Shown one piece after another: positions 35,906 to 36,432 of a DNA stretch of 36,432 nt (position 1 is its first letter; every line of letters begins with the position of its first letter). The notes under the pieces were generated by a model. The model made no database searches and was not told the origin of the DNA. It worked only from the letters and a program-made list of their open reading frames with translations. The stretch is from Sulfurovaceae bacterium (lineage in GTDB: Bacteria; Campylobacterota; Campylobacteria; Campylobacterales; Sulfurovaceae). Made by a program: the position numbers and the translations under genes. The DNA is taken from the NCBI GenBank assembly GCA_016744805.1, contig JADGDQ010000017.1, positions 1 through 36,432 on the forward strand, written 5' to 3'.

Positions 35906-36256
35906 ATGAATATATCTAGTATAGTAGTACAGTGTAAACAAGAAAATTATGAAACTCTCAAAGAGGTTTTAGAGACAAGTAAATTATGTGATTATCACTT
36001 TGGAGATAAAGAGACAGGAAAAATTATTATTACTATAGAGGGGAAAGATGTAGAAGAAGATATAGCTAAACTTACAGCAATACAAGCAACCCCCAATGTA
36101 ATAGCTGCTGATATGATGCAAACCTATCAAGAGGATCAGCTTGATGATGAGATAAAAAGACTTAATGAAGCAGGTGAAGTACCAAGTATGCTCAATGATA
36201 CTACTTTAGCTCCCCAAGATATTATATATAATGGTGATCTAAAGAAAAAATTCTAG
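35906..36256 (+). CDS. napD: NapD chaperone for NapA
   Basis: Small cytoplasmic protein that binds the Tat signal peptide of NapA and delays export until the cofactor is in place. The 116 residues begin ISSIVVQCKQENYETLKEV and include a ferredoxin-like fold with TGKIIITIEG and NVIAADMMQTYQ, typical of NapD. An acidic C-terminal tail of about 35 residues is longer than in E. coli NapD. AAGGA lies 6 bases before the ATG. It is the last gene of the operon. Confidence 0.92.
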   Translation: MNISSIVVQCKQENYETLKEVLETSKLCDYHFGDKETGKIIITIEGKDVEEDIAKLTAIQATPNVIAADMMQTYQEDQLDDEIKRLNEAGEVPSMLNDTTLAPQDIIYNGDLKKKF

Positions 36257-36304
36257 GTTTTATTAATTAATCATTAACTTTTTGTTTATTTTTCATTAAA
36301 ATCC

Positions 36305-36334
36305 TTGACATTCTTAGTTAACCTATGTTATACT
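36305..36334 (+). promoter_or_regulatory. Near-consensus sigma-70 promoter with extended -10
   Basis: TTGACA at 36305-36310 and TATACT at 36329-36334 are 18 bases apart, and TG at 36326-36327 gives an extended -10. A consensus -35 is unusual in this phylum, so this should be a strong constitutive promoter for the exported protein that starts at 36369. Confidence 0.8.
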
Positions 36335-36368
36335 TCTCTCCGAAAACAAAACAGACAAGGAGTTTGAG

Positions 36369-36432
36369 ATGAAAAAAGGTTTATTACTTTCAGTAGTAGC
36401 GTCAACAATGATTATGGCGGGTGGAGATATTG
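36369..36432 (+). CDS. 5' end of an exported protein running off the right edge
   Basis: An ATG at 36369, with AAGGAG 6 bases upstream (36357-36362), begins MKKGLLLSVVASTMIMAGGD, a clear signal peptide. The strong promoter and ribosome site suggest an abundant envelope protein such as a porin, cytochrome or lipoprotein. Only 21 codons are visible, so the family is unknown. It may be independent of the nap operon because of its own promoter. Confidence 0.8.
   Translation, partial: MKKGLLLSVVASTMIMAGGDI

Overview
The window reads as chromosomal DNA of a free-living member of the Campylobacterota (former Epsilonproteobacteria), most like the Sulfurovum/Sulfurimonas type. Reasons: AT-rich DNA, tightly overlapping genes, a PglB-type N-oligosaccharyltransferase, a nap operon in the order napA-G-H-B-F-x-L-D with the NapL gene typical of this phylum and no napC, and a polysulfide-reductase-like operon. 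I see no rRNA or tRNA gene, no transposase and no phage gene. Genus assignment is inference.

Layout. (1) 1-3914, minus strand: a cut-off gene start, a small membrane phosphoglycosyl transferase, pglB and a family 2 glycosyltransferase. (2) 4053-8321, minus: a cytoplasmic nitrate-reductase-type molybdoenzyme, a fused iron-sulfur/DmsC-like membrane subunit, and a small cysteine-rich protein. Divergent from these on plus is selO, then psrA-psrB-psrC (9997-14250). (3) 14289-17349, minus: LapG protease, LapD receptor and a single-PAS protein, probably one operon (LapG first). (4) 17535-22944, minus: a surface-polysaccharide operon of a flippase, a methyltransferase and three glycosyltransferases. 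(5) 23015-26367, plus: a PAS-GGDEF-EAL protein and transaldolase. (6) 26368-27082: no gene, but a four-repeat CRISPR array with no cas genes in the window, bracketed by a 21/22-base inverted repeat. (7) 27083-28486, minus: an exported DUF4139-type protein. (8) 28773-36256, plus: the periplasmic nitrate reductase operon, then the first bases of an exported protein behind a near-consensus promoter.

How the genes work together. Three molybdopterin enzymes share the window. NapA (Tat-exported, fed by NapGH and NapB) would respire nitrate. The second nitrate-reductase-type enzyme has no Tat signal and is paired with a quinol-type membrane anchor, so it probably works in the cytoplasm, perhaps in assimilation. 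PsrABC would reduce polysulfide or a related sulfur compound. The remaining genes concern the cell surface: N-glycosylation, polysaccharide assembly, and c-di-GMP control of adhesion through LapD/LapG, whose adhesin is not in the window.

Most worth checking: the inverted repeat around the CRISPR array; a 21-base motif (20/21 identical) shared by the napA upstream region and the selO/cysteine-rich gene intergenic region; a well-placed FNR-like box at napA; the cytoplasmic nitrate reductase with fused FeS-DmsC subunit; and two small unrecognised genes, one cysteine-rich (8076-8321) and one acidic inside the nap operon (34587-34934).
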